Positions 8,849 to 17,456 of a DNA stretch of 64,000 nt are shown here, one piece after another. This DNA comes from Bacteriovoracaceae bacterium (lineage in GTDB: Bacteria > Bdellovibrionota > Bacteriovoracia > Bacteriovoracales > Bacteriovoracaceae), in NCBI GenBank assembly GCA_020630335.1, contig JAHDBN010000002.1, positions 124,001 through 188,000 of the forward strand, written 5' to 3'. How positions within the stretch are numbered: the first letter of the stretch is position 1; every line of letters begins with the position of its first letter. A program made the translations under genes and the position numbers. The notes beneath the pieces are model-generated. The model was given only the letters and a program-made list of their open reading frames with translations. It did no database searches and was not told the origin of the DNA.

Positions 8849-9582
8849 GTTTACTTTTATTTGATCTCAAAAGATTGATTAAGAAGCCAAGCACTTATCT
8901 TTTTTTAAGTATTAGCTCCGTTTTTATTAGTGCTATCTTTTTTAATCTTTATTTTAATTTTCTTTACCTGTTTGAAAGTGGGCAACAATTTGATTCACCA
9001 GTAACGACTATTACGGTTAGTTTTTTTCACAATATTAATCTTTTGACCTTGTTGTTATGCTCTTTAATGACTCATCAAGTGTTTTCAGGAGAAAAAGAAA
9101 CTTTTTATCATTTGTTAAAATTAAGAGGAGTGAGTTCTTGGAAATACCTGCTCTCTAGATATATAACGATTGTTGTATTTGGTTTGTTGCTCTTAGTTCC
9201 TATTCTAGTGATATTGTACTTTTTGCAAACTATAGGGATTAGAGATTCAAGATATTTATTAATCGGTCTTTTGGGTTTGATCTTTCAAACATGTTTTTAT
9301 TCGGCACTATGCCTAATGTTCTTTGTATTTTTTAAGTCAAATATTTCAAGTATCCTAGCTTCTTTAGCCTTTGGAATACTTTTAAATTTTCTTCCTGTAC
9401 TAGCAATAAACCTCGATAATTCGTTATTATTTGAAGTTTTTAATTATCTTTCTCCTCTTGGACATTTTCAAACGAATATAAGAGGAATATTTAAAACCAG
9501 TGATATTGTATTTTACTCTAGTGGTATCTTCTTTTTCTTATTCCTTGCAGTTCAAAAGCTTGAATGGGAGAAAGTACGATGA
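8845..9582 (+). CDS. ABC-2 type permease (GldF-like)
   Basis: A 245-residue inner-membrane protein with about six hydrophobic helices, following the ATPase with a GTGA overlap. The motif HQVFSGEKETFYHLLKLRG after helix 2 fits the coupling-helix region of ABC-2 permeases. It should form the transmembrane channel with the upstream ATPase. The next gene begins within its last codons (ATGA). Substrate unknown; Gld-type transporters have been linked to gliding or surface secretion, but the link here rests on gene order only. Confidence 0.85.
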   Translation: MSLLLFDLKRLIKKPSTYLFLSISSVFISAIFFNLYFNFLYLFESGQQFDSPVTTITVSFFHNINLLTLLLCSLMTHQVFSGEKETFYHLLKLRGVSSWKYLLSRYITIVVFGLLLLVPILVILYFLQTIGIRDSRYLLIGLLGLIFQTCFYSALCLMFFVFFKSNISSILASLAFGILLNFLPVLAINLDNSLLFEVFNYLSPLGHFQTNIRGIFKTSDIVFYSSGIFFFLFLAVQKLEWEKVR

Positions 9583-10865
9583 TAATTAAAAAGTCTAGAG
9601 TATTATCTTATTTTATTTATATAATTCTAGTTTTTTTGATTATGTGTATGGGGAATTATTTAGGACAAAAATACGATAAGAACTTTGATGTCACTCAAGC
9701 AAAACAAAATTCAATTTCTTCAGAAGTGAAAGCATTAGCTCAAAAAATTGATAAAAAAATAAAAGTTTATATTTTAACAAATAAAAAAGAATGGAGAACT
9801 TACGCTGATTTTTTCTCTTTGTTTGATAATGATTATAATCTAGAGTTAAATTTTATTGATCCAGATAAAAACTATCTAGAAGCTAAAAAACACAATGTAT
9901 CTTCTACGCCAGCATTCGTATTTTATTCTAAAGGTAAAAGAAGAATTCTCTATGATTCAATAGACGAGCAAGATTTTAGTAAAGTCATTAAATCTTTTTT
10001 GGAAATGAAAAACTCACAACTTTGTTTTTTTGAAGGACATAGTGAAATAGATCTATTATCTAATGAAAAAAAGGGTGGCAGTAATTTATTTAAAAATCTA
10101 AAGGACTTAGGATTTAGATTGAAAGTTGTGAGAAACGTAGAGGATCAATGTGATGTTTATCTCATTTTAGGAGCGAAATATTTATTTACAAAAAAGGAAG
10201 TAGAGGAGTTAAAAAACAGTAAGAAAAAAATATTTCTAGCGTTGAATCCAAATGAGAAAGAACCTAACTTGGAATTAAGATCGATTTTTAAACAAGACGG
10301 TGTTGTTCTTCAAAACGATGTAATAGTTGATGCGAAACTTAGTAAAGACTCAGGAGATGCAACCATTTTGGATTTTTATAGAAGTGATCATAAATCTTTC
10401 TCTGGTGCTATAAAGTCAGTAGTTCGTTTGAATGCTTTGAGTTCTATTGCAATTAAAAATAAATCATTTAGTGTTTTGAAAACATCAAGCTTTCCTGATA
10501 GCTGGGGAATTCAAAACTTTAATAAGTTTGATAATGATGTTGAGTTCAGAAAAGAAGATGCCAAAGGCCCTTTGGATATAGCTGTTGCAATTGAGCAGGA
10601 AAAGTTTAGAAAGGGAGTCGTTGTTTCGAATGCAGGTTTTCTCACAAATCAATTTTCAAACTTTAAGGGAAATACGTTATTTTTCCTGAATTTGCTGGAC
10701 TGGTTAAGAGGAGAAGATTTATTAGTTGAGTCAAGAGCGATGATAGAAGAAAAAATTCAACTAAACCCTTCTTCAGCGAAATTTCTTGGCTGGTGGAATC
10801 TAGTCATTTTTCCTTTGCTTTCAATACTTTTTTCTTGGTTCTTATGGAAGAGGAGGAGGAGTTGA
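9579..10865 (+). CDS. GldG-like ABC-associated protein (428 aa)
   Basis: A single N-terminal helix (about 10-28), a large extracytoplasmic domain and a C-terminal helix (about 405-422) ending in WKRRRS match the GldG/ABC_transp_aux layout. Segments such as KVYILTNKKEWRTYADFF and the thioredoxin-like stretch SSTPAFVFYSKGKRRILYDS are typical of this family's periplasmic domain. I used the ATG at 9579 (ATGA overlap, GGGAG upstream); an ATG at 9564 adds five residues. It likely works with the ATPase and permease above. Confidence 0.8.
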   Translation: MIIKKSRVLSYFIYIILVFLIMCMGNYLGQKYDKNFDVTQAKQNSISSEVKALAQKIDKKIKVYILTNKKEWRTYADFFSLFDNDYNLELNFIDPDKNYLEAKKHNVSSTPAFVFYSKGKRRILYDSIDEQDFSKVIKSFLEMKNSQLCFFEGHSEIDLLSNEKKGGSNLFKNLKDLGFRLKVVRNVEDQCDVYLILGAKYLFTKKEVEELKNSKKKIFLALNPNEKEPNLELRSIFKQDGVVLQNDVIVDAKLSKDSGDATILDFYRSDHKSFSGAIKSVVRLNALSSIAIKNKSFSVLKTSSFPDSWGIQNFNKFDNDVEFRKEDAKGPLDIAVAIEQEKFRKGVVVSNAGFLTNQFSNFKGNTLFFLNLLDWLRGEDLLVESRAMIEEKIQLNPSSAKFLGWWNLVIFPLLSILFSWFLWKRRRS

Positions 10866-12088
10866 AAAAAAATATTCTTTTGTTTGCTCTTTTAGTATTT
10901 CTTCTTCTCTTAGCTTATCTTTTAGATCAAAGAGGAAATGAGGAGAGTAGTCTTTCCTTTGAACTTCCAGAAAAAATTGAAAAACTCGTTATTGGTGATG
11001 CAATTTTTGAGAAAACACAAAAAGGAATGTCGTATAGAAAGCATTATATTTCTTCAGAAGGACTTCTAGCATGGAAAGGAATTTTTAAACAAATTAAAAT
11101 CCTAGGGAAAGCAGAAAAAGTTAGCTCTCCTAAAGTCCTTAGAATTCTTATAAATCAAGATCGCTTTGAATTTTATGATATTAACCCTTTAACGGGAAAC
11201 TTTATAGTTAAAAGAAATAAAGATATTTATATCGCTCAATCGAATATTTCTTTTTCTGGCTTTTATAAAGATGAATTAGAAAAGAAAGCATTGTCTTATA
11301 AATCTTTATTAATAAATCTTTCAGACCTTCAAAAAGTGATTTTTTCTCCTTTTGTAAAAAATTTAAAAATATTCTCAAGAAACATTGAACAAAACTCTAA
11401 AAAAATAGATTTCATTAATTACGAAACTACTCCTGAACCACCTAAGAGTGTGGGGATCGATAGAGAGTATTATCAAAGCTTCAAAGCTAAGCTTGAAGCT
11501 TTAAAACCAAGAGATGTGTTAGATCTTTCAACTGAAGAGTTAGAAGAATTAGCTAGGTTTAAATTTAATCAAAATGAATATAAATATTATGAGTTTGGTG
11601 AGTTTTCTTATTTAAAAGATTTAAAGACCGGAGCTTATCTAGAGTTTGACCCTAAGAAAGTGGATTTTTTATTTCAATCAATTAAAAACTTTTGGAGTAA
11701 AAAACTAGTTCGATTAGCTTTGATACAAGATAATATGAAAATTAAAATTTCTAAAAAATCGCTAGAGAGATTGTTTAGTATTGATAAGAAATTGAATATT
11801 TTCTCTTCAGATATAAAAAGAGATCCTCTATTGGAGCAAGGAATAAGAGAAATCTTGTGTTATCTCAGTTTTTGTCATTCAAAATATACATTTATTGATG
11901 TTGTACAAGAAAGTAATTTTGATGAAACAGATTATTTAAAACTTAATGTTTTAAATAAAGAGTTTTATTTTAAAATTCATCAAAGTTTATTGTATGTCCA
12001 TGATATTGAAACGGGTTTAAGTTATAAATACCTATGGCCTTTAATGAATAAAAAGAATCCTTTTCGAGAGTTCTATGAATCTAATTAG
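10862..12088 (+). CDS. DUF4340-like membrane-anchored protein (408 aa)
   Basis: Start TTG at 10862 overlaps the previous stop (TTGA) and sits directly behind a strong GAGGAGGAGG ribosome site. The in-frame ATG at 10844 would put that site inside the gene. The product has one N-terminal helix (LLFALLVFLLLLAYLLD) and a soluble, probably extracytoplasmic body of repeated beta/alpha elements. Position after a GldG-like gene is the classic place for a DUF4340 protein, which supports the call more than any single motif. The role in the transporter is unknown. Confidence 0.6.
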   Translation: MKKNILLFALLVFLLLLAYLLDQRGNEESSLSFELPEKIEKLVIGDAIFEKTQKGMSYRKHYISSEGLLAWKGIFKQIKILGKAEKVSSPKVLRILINQDRFEFYDINPLTGNFIVKRNKDIYIAQSNISFSGFYKDELEKKALSYKSLLINLSDLQKVIFSPFVKNLKIFSRNIEQNSKKIDFINYETTPEPPKSVGIDREYYQSFKAKLEALKPRDVLDLSTEELEELARFKFNQNEYKYYEFGEFSYLKDLKTGAYLEFDPKKVDFLFQSIKNFWSKKLVRLALIQDNMKIKISKKSLERLFSIDKKLNIFSSDIKRDPLLEQGIREILCYLSFCHSKYTFIDVVQESNFDETDYLKLNVLNKEFYFKIHQSLLYVHDIETGLSYKYLWPLMNKKNPFREFYESN

Positions 12089-12665
12089 AAAATATTTTGA
12101 AAATTTAATATATCCTGAAAGAAATTTTGAAACACCAAGACTTGGTTTTAAAGAAGCGATGCTACTTTCTTGGCCTTTTTATATTTTCTCAAGAATTATT
12201 CTTCTGTTCCTTATTTTTCTTAGTCTAAAAAACTTAAGTAGCATTCAAGAACTTGGAAGTATCGCTGAACTAAGGCCTTTTATTGAGAAATTAGATTTTG
12301 TAGCAGGAATGAAATTTGCTACTAGCATGGTTTCTCTTGGGATATTATTTTTTCCCTTAACTTTGTTCGCAGAATTTGTTGTCTGGAGATTTATTTTTAG
12401 ATCTTTATCCTATTTCACAAATATTGAGTTTAAAGAAGATGAAGATGAGTATTTAATAGCAAGTGGTTTTAGTAGCCATATTTTAACTATCATTCCATTT
12501 TTAGGGCCTTTATTTCAAGGATTTTGGCAGTGTTATCAGTTTGTCAGAAACCTAACACTGTACTTTCATCAGCATATTGCTTTAAGTCTATTAATCGTTC
12601 TATTTCCCTATATTCTTAAAATAGGCCTTTACGTAATTTTAGCAATAGTTTTGAGCATGATGTAG
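12075..12665 (+). CDS. Polytopic membrane protein, possibly Yip1-like (196 aa)
   Basis: Four to five hydrophobic segments with a short cytosolic N-terminus (NLIRKYFENLIYPERNF) give a layout seen in Yip1-type proteins, but I see no decisive motif. It begins 14 bases inside the DUF4340-like gene, so it is translated from the same transcript and is the last gene of the ABC operon. It may be an accessory membrane subunit. The function call is inference from operon position. Confidence 0.55.
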   Translation: MNLIRKYFENLIYPERNFETPRLGFKEAMLLSWPFYIFSRIILLFLIFLSLKNLSSIQELGSIAELRPFIEKLDFVAGMKFATSMVSLGILFFPLTLFAEFVVWRFIFRSLSYFTNIEFKEDEDEYLIASGFSSHILTIIPFLGPLFQGFWQCYQFVRNLTLYFHQHIALSLLIVLFPYILKIGLYVILAIVLSMM

Positions 12666-12781
12666 AAATTCTAGTGCAAAGCAATATTAAGACTTTTGAT
12701 TATTTCAAAGAAAATCAGAAAAAAACTCACACTTGTTTGATGGCCAATTACAATCCATAAGTTATGAGATAACCTGATTTT

Positions 12782-13408
12782 ATGAGCTATCATTCAATCC
12801 ACTTTCAAGGTCACATCGAAGTTGTATGCGGTCCAATGTTTTCAGGTAAAACAGAAGAACTTATTAGAAGAGTGCGTAGGGCACAAATTGCAAGGCAGAA
12901 AGTTCAAATTTTTAAGCCTGCAATTGATACTAGATATGATGAAAATGAAGTGGTAAGTCATTCGGCTCAAAGTATTCCTAGTGAACCTGTTGAAAAAGCC
13001 ATGGATATTTTAGATAGAATCAATGACTCAACTCGCTTAGTTGCGATTGATGAAGTTCAGTTTTTTGATTCTAATATTATTAAAGTTATTAAAAAACTTG
13101 CTGATAGAGGATATAGAGTTGTTTGTGCTGGATTAGACTTAGATTACAGAGCTGTTCCTTTTGGACCAATGCCTGAATTATTAGCTATAGCTGATGAAGT
13201 CTTTAAGATTAAATCAATATGCATGATTTGTGGGGCTCCAGCTTCAAGAAGCCAAAGGTTAGTAGAAAGTGATGAGCAATTTCTACTAGGAGAAAAAGAC
13301 CAATATCAAGCAAGATGCCGAGCTCATTATGAGGAAATTGATCATTCCTCTCTTATTTCTCCGAGTGCTAGTACAAATTCTCAGATTGAAAAAAATCCGC
13401 TAAACTAG
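12782..13408 (+). CDS. tdk: Thymidine kinase, type II
   Basis: Phosphorylates thymidine (and deoxyuridine) to the monophosphate with ATP. The P-loop GPMFSGKT is at 17-24, the catalytic Glu is E91 in DEVQFFD, and the structural zinc site is Cys147, Cys150, Cys179 and His182. The length of 208 fits the type II family. First gene of a nucleotide-salvage run with a 116-base upstream gap in which I could not define a convincing promoter. Such salvage would suit a cell that scavenges nucleosides from prey. Confidence 0.97.
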   Translation: MSYHSIHFQGHIEVVCGPMFSGKTEELIRRVRRAQIARQKVQIFKPAIDTRYDENEVVSHSAQSIPSEPVEKAMDILDRINDSTRLVAIDEVQFFDSNIIKVIKKLADRGYRVVCAGLDLDYRAVPFGPMPELLAIADEVFKIKSICMICGAPASRSQRLVESDEQFLLGEKDQYQARCRAHYEEIDHSSLISPSASTNSQIEKNPLN

Positions 13409-13412
13409 CAAC

Positions 13413-14216
13413 ATGTTTTATAAAGAAGAATATAAGAGTAATGAGTCTAATCACAGACTCCCTAAAAACGTTCATTTGTTTCAAAACAATCCCTTATTTC
13501 AAATGATCTTAGCTCGTCTTGGAAGCCAAGAAGTCACTCAACCTAACTTAAATAGATACTTCCAAATGACTTATGAGTTTTTGGTAGAAAATGCATTGAA
13601 TCTTTTTTTAGATAAAGAAGATATTTCTAAAAATACAAGGATGAAAGAAATGCATGAACAAGGCGTAGTTCACTTTGAGTCTTTGGATGAAAATACTTTA
13701 TTTTCAGTCATAGGTTTAGCAAGAGCTGGAACTTGGCCTTCTCATATTTGCTTTGATTTATTAAATCATATCTTTATTCCTGAAAATATTAGACAAGATC
13801 ATGTTTATATTAATAGAAAAACTGATGCTAATGGAAAAGTTGTGGGGGTTGATTTTTCAGGTTCAAAGATTGGTGGAGACTTTAAAGATAGAATTGTTTT
13901 TTTACCTGATCCAATGGGAGCCACTGGCTCAACAATTGCTCATGTCGCAAAGATGTTGAATAAATTAGAACACAAACCTAAAAAAGTTATAGCTCTTCAT
14001 TTAATTATTACTCCAGAGTATGTAAGAAAAATGAAAGCGGAGTTTCCTGAAGTCGAAATTGTTTCATTGAGATATGATAGGGGATTAAGTGAGGCTGATA
14101 TTTTAAAGACAGCTTATGGTGAAAATTTTGACCAAGAACGCGGTTTAAATAATATCCATTATGTTCTTCCAGGAGCAGGAGGAATCGGGGAAGTGTTAAA
14201 TAATTCGTTTGTTTAG
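13413..14216 (+). CDS. Uracil phosphoribosyltransferase-like protein (267 aa)
   Basis: The PRPP-binding loop FLPDPMGATGSTI (Asp166-Thr174) and the C-terminal glycine-rich YVLPGAGGIGE resemble UPRT (DPMLATG and PGLGDAG). It is about 60 residues longer than typical Upp and has a novel N-terminal 60-70 residues, so it is a divergent branch. Likely converts a base, probably uracil, to its mononucleotide with PRPP. It begins 5 bases after tdk and 14 bases before hpt, which supports a salvage role. The exact base specificity is unproven. Confidence 0.75.
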   Translation: MFYKEEYKSNESNHRLPKNVHLFQNNPLFQMILARLGSQEVTQPNLNRYFQMTYEFLVENALNLFLDKEDISKNTRMKEMHEQGVVHFESLDENTLFSVIGLARAGTWPSHICFDLLNHIFIPENIRQDHVYINRKTDANGKVVGVDFSGSKIGGDFKDRIVFLPDPMGATGSTIAHVAKMLNKLEHKPKKVIALHLIITPEYVRKMKAEFPEVEIVSLRYDRGLSEADILKTAYGENFDQERGLNNIHYVLPGAGGIGEVLNNSFV

Positions 14217-14229
14217 ATAAGGATATATA

Positions 14230-14751
14230 ATGAGTAATATTTCTGTTTTTATTAGTGAAGAAGAAATCTCAACTAGAATTAAAGAGCTAGGAGCTGAGAT
14301 TAGAAAAGATTATGGTGATGAAGAAATAATTGTTCTTTGTATCTTAAAGGGTGCAATTATTTTTTGTGCTGATTTATTACGAGCGATTGGAGGAAAAACA
14401 CAATTAGAATTCATCAGTGCTTCATCTTATGGAAACAACACTGAAACTTCTGGGCAAGTAGATATAAGTTATAAACTCTCTCAATCCTTAAAAGGAAAAC
14501 ATGTTTTAATAGTAGAAGATATTGTTGATACAGGCTTAACTTTAGATAGAGTTCTTGCGAGACTAAAAAAAGAAGAAGAGCCTGCATCTATGAAGCTTGC
14601 GAGCTTACTTACTAAACCTTCCAGAAGAGAGATTGAAGTGAATATTGATTACCTAGGTTTTGAAATTGAAGATAAGTTTGTTATTGGGTACGGACTTGAC
14701 CTTGCTCAAAACTATAGGGAACTTCCTTATATTGGCCTTATGAATGCTTAA
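14230..14751 (+). CDS. hpt: Hypoxanthine phosphoribosyltransferase
   Basis: Makes IMP (and possibly GMP) from hypoxanthine or guanine plus PRPP. The PRPP signature LIVEDIVDTGLTL has the acidic pair Glu96-Asp97 and the Asp100-Thr101-Gly loop, and ILKGA near 38-42 is the pyrophosphate loop. At 173 residues it has normal length. GATAAGGA precedes the ATG. The GHMP kinase gene starts 8 bases inside its 3' end, so the salvage operon is tightly coupled. Confidence 0.94.
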   Translation: MSNISVFISEEEISTRIKELGAEIRKDYGDEEIIVLCILKGAIIFCADLLRAIGGKTQLEFISASSYGNNTETSGQVDISYKLSQSLKGKHVLIVEDIVDTGLTLDRVLARLKKEEEPASMKLASLLTKPSRREIEVNIDYLGFEIEDKFVIGYGLDLAQNYRELPYIGLMNA

Positions 14752-15751
14752 ACTAAGTGGTTTTCCAAGAGTTGATCTTACGGGTGGAACCTTAGATATA
14801 TTTCCAATTAATATTTTATTAGAAAAAGTCGTAACGATTAATCTTGCTTTAGAGTTAGAAACTAAAGTTAGCATTAGCGGAAGAAATGATTCTTTAATAT
14901 CTATTGAATCTAAAAATTATAATAATAAGGCAAGCGTTGATTTTTCAGATTTAGGTCATCATAGTTTTTACAAAGATGGTGTTTTTTCTGAAGAACAATT
15001 TAAAGAATTAAGCTTTGTCTTTTCTATAGTGAATCATTTTGAGCCCCAAATGGGCCTTGATATCATTCTTGATGCGAATGTTCCCCATGGCTCTGGATTG
15101 GGTGGATCGTCAACTTTGGGAGTTAGCTTATTTAAGGCCTTAAGTAATTTTTTCAATAAAGATTTTAACAAAATAGATGCTATTAAAATAGTTCAAAGTT
15201 ATGAAGCTTTGATTTTAAATCAAGGTATGCCTGGGTATCAAGATTATTATCCTTCTTTGTTTGGCGGTATACTTGCTCTTAAATCATCAATCGAGGGTGT
15301 GAAAGTAGAGCAATTATTTAATAATGAACTTAAAAAATTTCTAGAATCAAATATAACTCTTGGGTTTACAGGGAAAAATAGAAGTAGTGGAATTAATAAT
15401 TGGGGAGTTTATAAAAACTTTTTTGATAAAGATCAGAAAACCCAGACTGGTTTAAAAAAGATTAATCAAGTTAGTCGAAAATGTTACGAAGCAATTCAAG
15501 CGAAAGAATATGTTAATGTTTTAAAATCTATTCTAGAGGAAGGAGTGCTAAGAGAGGAAATTTTCCCGACAATTCTAACTCCAGAGATGAAGAGCTTGAA
15601 TAAGAGTCTAGGTGGAGTGATGAAAGTTTGTGGAGCCGGAGGTGGAGGCTGTTTTATTCTGATAGGAGAAGAGCAAGAAAAATATAAGTTGGCCATAAAA
15701 GAACATGATATGTCAGTACTTGATTTTAAAATCAAAAGGCCTTTAGAGTGA
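14744..15751 (+). CDS. GHMP-family small-molecule kinase
   Basis: The ATP-binding motif PHGSGLGGSSTLG (114-126) and the third motif VCGAGGGGCFI near 303-313 define a GHMP kinase. The N-terminal SGFPRVDLTGGTLDIFP resembles the sugar-kinase branch (fucose, heptose-7-phosphate and related kinases), so a sugar is a likelier substrate than a terpenoid or homoserine. Length 335 is normal. It overlaps hpt by 8 bases and the next gene by GTGA. The exact substrate cannot be told from sequence. Confidence 0.85.
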   Translation: MLKLSGFPRVDLTGGTLDIFPINILLEKVVTINLALELETKVSISGRNDSLISIESKNYNNKASVDFSDLGHHSFYKDGVFSEEQFKELSFVFSIVNHFEPQMGLDIILDANVPHGSGLGGSSTLGVSLFKALSNFFNKDFNKIDAIKIVQSYEALILNQGMPGYQDYYPSLFGGILALKSSIEGVKVEQLFNNELKKFLESNITLGFTGKNRSSGINNWGVYKNFFDKDQKTQTGLKKINQVSRKCYEAIQAKEYVNVLKSILEEGVLREEIFPTILTPEMKSLNKSLGGVMKVCGAGGGGCFILIGEEQEKYKLAIKEHDMSVLDFKIKRPLE

Positions 15752-16629
15752 AAACATCTATCGCTGGTATAGGAGTTGGAAGTGGGAGGAAAGAAAGCTT
15801 TTATTTTTGTGTTTTAGAATATTTTACACAAGAGAAAAGATGGTTTTTAAAAACTTGTCAACAATTAAGAGAGTTTGATTATCCTAAAACTGAAGATAGC
15901 TTACTTGCGTGGATTGAAGATTTTAAATTATCATCTATTGTTGTAGATTTTCCTTTGAGTATGCCTCCTTGTTCAACTTGTGATCTTGTTTGTCCAGGAT
16001 CAATTAAATGTGAAGTTTCTGAAGTGATTGCTCAAAGAGATAAAATTGAAACACAACTAAAAATAGATGAAGAAGCGATAAGTAATAATCCTAAAAAGTA
16101 TGAACAAGATCGTTTAGAAAATAGTCCTCATATACTGTCAAAGTCTTTGAAAAGAAAGCTTAAAAAAGGATTTATTCCTTATTGGAATAGATTGCTTGAT
16201 GTTGATTTATCTCTTAACTATCACGATGATCTTATGACTTTTTTTAAAAGAGGATATAATTCTATTGGTAGTGGAAATTCAAATCAAGTATTAAGATTTC
16301 AGTACTTAGAAAAACATCTACCTTCAGAGTTAAATGTTTTTGAATCAGATTACACCTTAAATCTTATTGAATTATATAGAGCAAAAATTTTAGAAGCTAA
16401 AGACTTAAGGGCCTTGCAAGCTTTTCATAGTTCAGCCGAAAGTAGAGTAGAGATTTTAAGAAAAATTGAAAAGAAATGTAATTTGTTTTTGTATGAAAAA
16501 GATAGGGAAGCACTTTATCAAAAACCTAGAGCTTTTCAATCTTTTATTTTAGCACTCGCAGGAATTTATACTTTAAGTAATAAGAGTAAGAATAAATCTT
16601 TTTTTGTAAGTGATTTTTCTTATTTATAA
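15748..16629 (+). CDS. DUF429-like protein with a cysteine cluster (293 aa)
   Basis: The N-terminal strand pattern SIAGIGVGSGRKESFYFCVLE and the following SSIVVDFPLSMPPC resemble the RNase-H-like fold of DUF429 predicted nucleases, but the match is weak. Directly after it lies a tight cysteine cluster, Cys75, Cys78, Cys82 and Cys88, which could bind zinc or an Fe-S cluster. The start GTG overlaps the GHMP kinase stop. The 3' end overlaps the convergent lipoprotein gene by 10 bases. Function unknown. Confidence 0.6.
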   Translation: MKTSIAGIGVGSGRKESFYFCVLEYFTQEKRWFLKTCQQLREFDYPKTEDSLLAWIEDFKLSSIVVDFPLSMPPCSTCDLVCPGSIKCEVSEVIAQRDKIETQLKIDEEAISNNPKKYEQDRLENSPHILSKSLKRKLKKGFIPYWNRLLDVDLSLNYHDDLMTFFKRGYNSIGSGNSNQVLRFQYLEKHLPSELNVFESDYTLNLIELYRAKILEAKDLRALQAFHSSAESRVEILRKIEKKCNLFLYEKDREALYQKPRAFQSFILALAGIYTLSNKSKNKSFFVSDFSYL

Positions 16630-17456
16630 ATCTGTAATCTTTCAAAAGAAATACTTACACTATCACTCTCTGGCCCGTCAATAGTACCTGTTTGAGTCAT
16701 TTTGAAAGTACCATTTGGATTAGAAATCATTTTTGATTCATTCGCTAAAACAATTCCAGTCAAAGTAAGAAATTTATTTTCTAAAGGATCTAGAGTGTCA
16801 TTAATATGTATTCTAAGTCCGCTAAATGCTAAAGGCTCATCACCAGAAGTAAGCTCAACATTTTTAACTAAATACATTTCAGGCAAATGCTCTTCATGTG
16901 TGTAAATTTCTAAAGATAAATTTGCACCACCAGGTAAAGCAGCACTAGGAATTTGTAGAGAGATTTTCTTCCCAGGAATAGATTCAGAATTAAAATCAGT
17001 ACTTACATCTTCACCACTTGAGATTTGCAAACTTTGAGAAAGCACTCCTCGTGGTTTTAATAATCTTTGATCTATTTTTAGTAGCCACTCTTCTAGTCCA
17101 GCGGCGATTTCATCAGCAACTATGTCACAATCAAAAGCATCACAATTATGTCTATCAATCTTAGCTCTTAGATATAACCTAGAATTCAAGGCGTTATTAG
17201 CATCAACCTTTCCATTGAGAATAATGGCATCGTGAGCGAGTGTAACATCATTGGACGCGAGGTAAGGAGTTTGACTAGATTTGTGGCAAGTCGCACAGTA
17301 TTGTTCTAATTTGGGATATAAATGATCATAAAAAGAAAAAACAGATTCTTGATAGATCGGATCACCTTGAACTGAAACTGATTTTTTCTTAGATCCTTCG
17401 CTGGATTGCTTACAAGAAAGAAAAAATAAAAAAGTTAGTATTAATATATTTTTCAT
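16620..17456 (-). CDS. Haem-motif lipoprotein (278 aa)
   Basis: The leader MKNILILTFLFFLSC ends in a lipobox (LSC), so Cys15 should be lipidated. A single CATCH motif (Cys54-His58) can bind haem c. The C-terminal two-thirds are beta-rich and look like a secreted beta-sandwich (alternating strands such as ISLQIPSAALPGGANLSLEI). It is the last gene of a four-gene minus-strand operon and shares one base with the stop of the Tat-type gene. Likely a surface or periplasmic electron carrier or a haem-bearing adhesin-like protein; the role is inferred. Confidence 0.75.
   Translation of the reverse strand: MKNILILTFLFFLSCKQSSEGSKKKSVSVQGDPIYQESVFSFYDHLYPKLEQYCATCHKSSQTPYLASNDVTLAHDAIILNGKVDANNALNSRLYLRAKIDRHNCDAFDCDIVADEIAAGLEEWLLKIDQRLLKPRGVLSQSLQISSGEDVSTDFNSESIPGKKISLQIPSAALPGGANLSLEIYTHEEHLPEMYLVKNVELTSGDEPLAFSGLRIHINDTLDPLENKFLTLTGIVLANESKMISNPNGTFKMTQTGTIDGPESDSVSISFERLQIYK

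Noticed and set aside
12666-12781. Promoter for tdk
   Set aside because: TTGATG and TTGTTT have no well-spaced -10 partner; I could not define one.
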